Origin: Streptomyces sp. NRRL F-6131
GTDB lineage: Bacteria > Actinomycetota > Actinomycetes > Streptomycetales > Streptomycetaceae
Direction: 5' to 3'
Assembly: GCA_000719695.1 (NCBI GenBank)
Contig: JOHN01000061.1
Coordinates: 1 to 45,589, forward strand
DNA: 45,589 nucleotides
The translations under genes and the position numbers were made by a program. The first letter of the stretch is position 1. Every line of letters begins with the position of its first letter. Of the stretch, positions 42,397 through 45,589 are shown piece by piece. The notes under the pieces were generated by a model, which was not told the origin of the DNA, made no database searches, and saw nothing but the letters and a program-made list of their open reading frames with translations.

Positions 42397-42551
42397 CCGT
42401 ACCGACTCACCTTTCCGCCGCGCGCCACCTGATCGGCGCCTTCGTCCTCGACCACCTTAATCGGCCGAGCGATCAGCCCGACGGCTTTCAGTCTGTTTGC
42501 AATAGTGAGCAGCTTCGCGCTGACCGGCTGTGACCGTTCAGGAGGCTTCAC
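42393..42551 (-). CDS. Possible small ORF (52 aa) coupled to the kinase gene
   Basis: A frame from GTG 42551 to TGA at 42393 overlaps the kinase ATG by 4 nt. The translation contains [20 protein letters not shown], which looks like a real helix, and codons such as ATT, ACT, AGA and AAA give it a composition unlike its neighbours. No ribosome site precedes the GTG and no family is recognised. It could be the remnant of a longer gene cut off by the argS junction, or chance. Confidence 0.3.
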   Translation of the reverse strand: MKPPERSQPVSAKLLTIANRLKAVGLIARPIKVVEDEGADQVARGGKVSRYG

Positions 42552-42680
42552 CGTTACTGCACGTGGTCGCACATGAGAACCAGCCCTCGCGCCGTGAGGT
42601 CGACGCGGTGAGCCCCCAGCAACCACGACACTCGCGGGCCACCGTGACTGGACGAGCTGAATAGGGGCGGCGGTCCGGCT

Positions 42681-42716
42681 GCCTTTGGGTGGGCACGTGC
42701 GCACCCACCCAAAGGC
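42681..42716 (-). terminator. Terminator hairpin after the argS remnant
   Basis: A perfect 13-bp inverted repeat (42681-42693 GCCTTTGGGTGGG with 42704-42716) with a 10-nt loop lies 10 nt beyond the argS stop. This is the original argS terminator, retained although the gene is dead. Confidence 0.75.
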
Positions 42717-42725
42717 TCACCCGCC

Positions 42726-44240
42726 CTACAACCGCTCCGACGTACCAATGCCGTGGAGATCCATGCCCTGGCGGAGGGTCCGGCCGGTGAGCTGGCAGAG
42801 CAGCAGCCGGGTTTCCATGACCTCGCCGCTGGAGGCCATGAGGACGGGGCAGTGCTCGTAGAAGACGGTGTACGCCGCCGCGAGGCTGTGCAGGTAGGCG
42901 CAGAGGCGGTGGGGTTCGAAGGTCTCGGTGACGAGGACGATGGTGGCGCCGAACTCGTCGAGGAGGAGTCCGAGGGCGCGTTCGGCCGGCTCCAGGGCCA
43001 GGTCCTGGTGGGCAATCGGGGTGACGCCGTCCGGGGCCTTGCGCAGGATGGACTGGATGCGGGCGTAGGCGTACTGGAGGTAGATGCCGGTGTCGCCGTT
43101 GGGGGAGACCATGCAGTCGGCGTCGAAGATGTAGTCGCGGGTGCGGGAGGTCGACAGGTCGGCGTACTTGACCGCGCCGATGCCGACCTGCTTGGCCCGG
43201 TCTTCGAGTTCCTCGCTGGCGAGCTGGGGGCACTTCTCGGCGACGACGGTGCGGGCCCGGTCGACGGCTTCGTCGAGGAGGTCCATGAGGCGGACGGTCT
43301 CGCCGAAGCGAGTCCTGAAGGGCTTGCCGTCCTTGCCGAGGACGGTGCGGAGCCGAGGTGCAGGGCGCGGACGTCGTCGGGGAGCCAGCCGGCGCGGCGG
43401 GCGGTCTCGAAGACCATCTGGAAGTGCAGGGCCTGCCGGCTGTCCACGATATAAAGGAGTTGGTCGGCGCCGAGCATGCCGACGCGGTCGCGGATGGCCG
43501 CGAGATCGGTGGTGGCTTAGCCGTAGCCACCGTCGCTCTTCTGGCCGATGAGCGGGGTCGGTTCGCCGTCGGGGCCCTTGATGTCGTCGAAGAAGACGCA
43601 CAGGGCTCCGTCGGAGCGGACGGCTACGCCGGAGGCTTCGAGGTCGGTACACACGTCGGCGAGCATGGGGTTGTAGTAGCTCTCGCCGACGGCGTCGGTG
43701 TCTTCGAGGAGGACGCCGAGACGTCCGTAGACGGCTTCGAAGTAGACCTTCGACTCGTCGACCATGCCCTGCCAGGACGCGACGGTCTCAGCGTGGCCTG
43801 CCCGCAGCTCGACGACGCGCCGGCGAGCCCGGTCGGCGAAGTCTGCGTCGCTGTCGAACTTCGGTCGCGACGCCTTGTACAGGCGGTTGAGGCGGGACAT
43901 CGACGGCCCGGACTCGTCCGGCTCGGTGCCTTCGTCGAGCTCGGCGGGGTGCTCGATGAGGTACTGGATGAGCATGCCGAACTGGGTGCCCCAGTCGCCG
44001 AGGTGGTTGCGCCGGATGACCTTCTCGCCGGTGAACTCGAGGGCGCGCACGAGCGCGTCCCCGATGATCGTGGAGCGCAGGTGGCCGACGTGCATCTCCT
44101 TGGCGATGTTCGGCTGGCTGTAGTCGATCACCGTGACGCCGGGCTCGGCGTTGCTGCCGACACCGAGGCGGGCGTCGGCTGCGCGGGCGGCCAGCCTTCG
44201 AGGATCGCAGCGTCAGTGACCGTGACGTTGATCCTGGCGG
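42726..44240 (-). pseudogene. argS: Arginyl-tRNA synthetase remnant
   Basis: The class I synthetase signature is clear: the HIGH-type motif [18 protein letters not shown], then [20 protein letters not shown], and near the 3' end [20 protein letters not shown] and GIGTSERL. The gene is dead. A frame change near 44205 separates [11 protein letters not shown] from the [12 protein letters not shown] segment. A TAA at about 43517-43519 replaces Tyr in GGYG-stop. One base is missing near 43345 between DVRALHLG and [10 protein letters not shown]. The N-terminal ~100 residues are absent and replaced by integrase DNA at about 44230-44240. Arginyl-tRNA synthetase is essential, so an intact copy must exist elsewhere; this is a decayed duplicate. 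Confidence 0.85.
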
Positions 44241-45218
44241 CAGAGCGCACCGGCATCATGCTGGACGAGACCCTGACCGTTGCCGAGTACCTGCCCGAGT
44301 GGCTGGTCTCCAAGCAGGACGTCCTCGAGGCCCCCACCTATGCCGGCTACCACCGCCACGTCCACCACGACCTCATACCCGCCTTCGGCCCCCTGCGCCT
44401 GCACGCCATGCACGACCGGCACGTCACCCCTGGTCCCGCAAACAGCCGGCCGCGGACGCCCCACCGTCCACCGCTGCTGCACCGTCCTCTCCAGTGCCAT
44501 GAACGCCGCCGTCAGCGCCGACCTGCTGGCCCACAATCCCGCCCGCACCGCCGCACTGAAGCGCCCCCCGCACCCGAGCGCCGGTGCTGGACACCGCAAC
44601 AGGCATCCGCCTTCCTGCACCACAACGCCGAGACCTACAACGACGTCTACGCCGACATCTTCGAGGTCATCCTCGGCACCGGAATGCGCCGCGGCGAGGT
44701 CCTCGGTCTGCACTGGCCGAAGTCCACTTCTGCCGGCGCGTCCTGTTGGTGCGCTGGACCCTCGCATCGATCAACAACGCCCGCCTGCACCTTCAAGCAC
44801 CCAAGACCCGCGCCAGCCGCAACTGGGTCAGCCTCTCCACCGCGTCACGGCCGCACTACGCCGCCAGGCCACCCGCCACCGCAGCGTGCATCCCGAACTG
44901 CCCCGTCCGGACGGCATGGTCTTCACCCGCCCGGACGACAAACCCATCAACCCCGAACGACTCCTGCACACCCTGCGCCAGCGCTCGGCCGAGATCGGCC
45001 TCCCCAAGATCGGCCTTCACGACCTGCGCCACACCGCCGCCACCATCATGATCAGCTCCCAGGTGCCACTCACCGTCGTCTCCAAGACTCTGCGGCACTC
45101 CACCCTGGCCACCACCGTCAACATCTACAGCCATCTGCTCCCTCAGGCCGCCCGCGAAGCCGTCACTGCTCTCGCCGCCGCGCTCGACCGGGCAAACCTT
45201 CCACGCGAGATCAACTGA
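44228..45218 (+). pseudogene. Tyrosine recombinase (phage-type integrase) remnant
   Basis: Pieces in different frames add up to one integrase. The N-terminal core-binding domain has TLTVAEYLPEWLVSKQDVLE (from about 44270). Then come RPTVHRCCTVLSSAMNAAV (next frame), the catalytic Arg box TGMRRGEVLGLHW (about 44670-44710, another frame), VHFCRRVLLVRWTLAS, and the intact C-terminus with LHDLRHTAATIMI, SKTLRHSTLATTVNIYSHLL (His-x-x-Arg, His, Tyr). At least three frame changes destroy the gene, and its start is cut at the argS junction. It is oriented towards tRNA-Pro 160 nt away, the usual place for the integrase of a tRNA-integrated element. The element can no longer excise by itself. Confidence 0.85.
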
Positions 45219-45324
45219 CGCTTCGCCAGGCGTCGCGATCACCCTGGCCTCACCTCGGCCACAAACCGCCAGGTCAGAGAGACGGACACGACCACCCCGC
45301 GACCACCGATCCCCGGAAACGACT

Positions 45325-45360
45325 GAGAGCGGGCCCTTGGTTTCCCAAGTACCCGCTCTC
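45325..45360 (-). terminator. tRNA-Pro terminator hairpin
   Basis: A 9-bp inverted repeat (45325-45333 GAGAGCGGG with 45352-45360 CCCGCTCTC) has further inner pairing (TTGG/CCAA). It lies 16 nt beyond the 3' end of the tRNA. It shares the GGTTTCCCAAGT loop and adjacent CACAACC with the hairpin at 12035-12066. Confidence 0.7.
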
Positions 45361-45376
45361 ACAACCGACTTCACAG

Positions 45377-45450
<74 letters not shown>

Positions 45451-45589
45451 TGGTCTCGTGGCCCGGGCGGAGCCTGGGGGGCTCTGCTTCGGGTTTCTCG
45501 ACCTTGTCGGCCGGTTGTCCCGGCGACGAGGAAAACAATACAGCACGTCGGGGGGTGCTCGCTGCAGGGTTGGCGGGGTGGGGAGGGGG

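Overview
The window is high-GC actinomycete DNA, most likely Streptomyces or the close relative Kitasatospora. It opens with an SsgA-like sporulation/cell-division protein, a family confined to morphologically complex actinomycetes. Codons are strongly GC3-biased, GTG/TTG starts are common, and genes are often coupled by 4-nt overlaps.

Left part (about 0-11.6 kb). After the SsgA-like gene comes a minus-strand trio: an alpha/beta hydrolase, a caspase-fold peptidase and an unrecognised protein, with the first two overlapping. Next is a compact candidate RiPP locus: a 43-aa precursor peptide with an excellent Shine-Dalgarno, a stand-alone YcaO enzyme and a tandem-GNAT protein, with a divergent AraC-type regulator. 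A divergent LysR regulator/FAD monooxygenase pair follows.

Middle and right part (about 12-45.4 kb) reads as a defence and conflict island. It carries a PD-(D/E)XK-like nuclease/DUF2075 helicase, a phosphorothioate-dependent SBD-HNH type IV restriction enzyme, a type VII-secreted polymorphic toxin locus (EspC-like helper, frameshifted toxin with a CdiA-CT-like tRNase domain, SitI3-like immunity protein), and the wreck of a Wadjet-like locus (DUF2397 broken; DUF2398 fused to the tail of DUF2399; the SMC-like gene gone). It continues with an uncharacterised gene divergent from an Mrr-like nuclease, and then a large minus-strand operon. That operon encodes a SNF2-family helicase (DrmD-like), an 1815-aa adenine methyltransferase (DrmMI/PglX-like), a 2244-aa DEAD/DEAH-DUF1998 helicase (DruE- or DrmA/B-like) and a UvrD-type helicase with an N-terminal RelE/ParE-like domain. 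All four genes overlap by exactly 4 nt. A soluble Hanks-type Ser/Thr kinase lies upstream in the same direction, behind a strong hairpin. This combination matches no textbook system exactly and is the best candidate for an undescribed defence system here.

Right edge. The island ends in a decayed argS copy (three frameshifts, one stop, missing its N-terminus) fused head-to-head with a decayed tyrosine-recombinase gene that points at an intact tRNA-Pro(GGG). This is the usual signature of an integrative element fixed at a tRNA gene. No second att copy of the tRNA 3' end was seen in the window, so the left boundary is not established.
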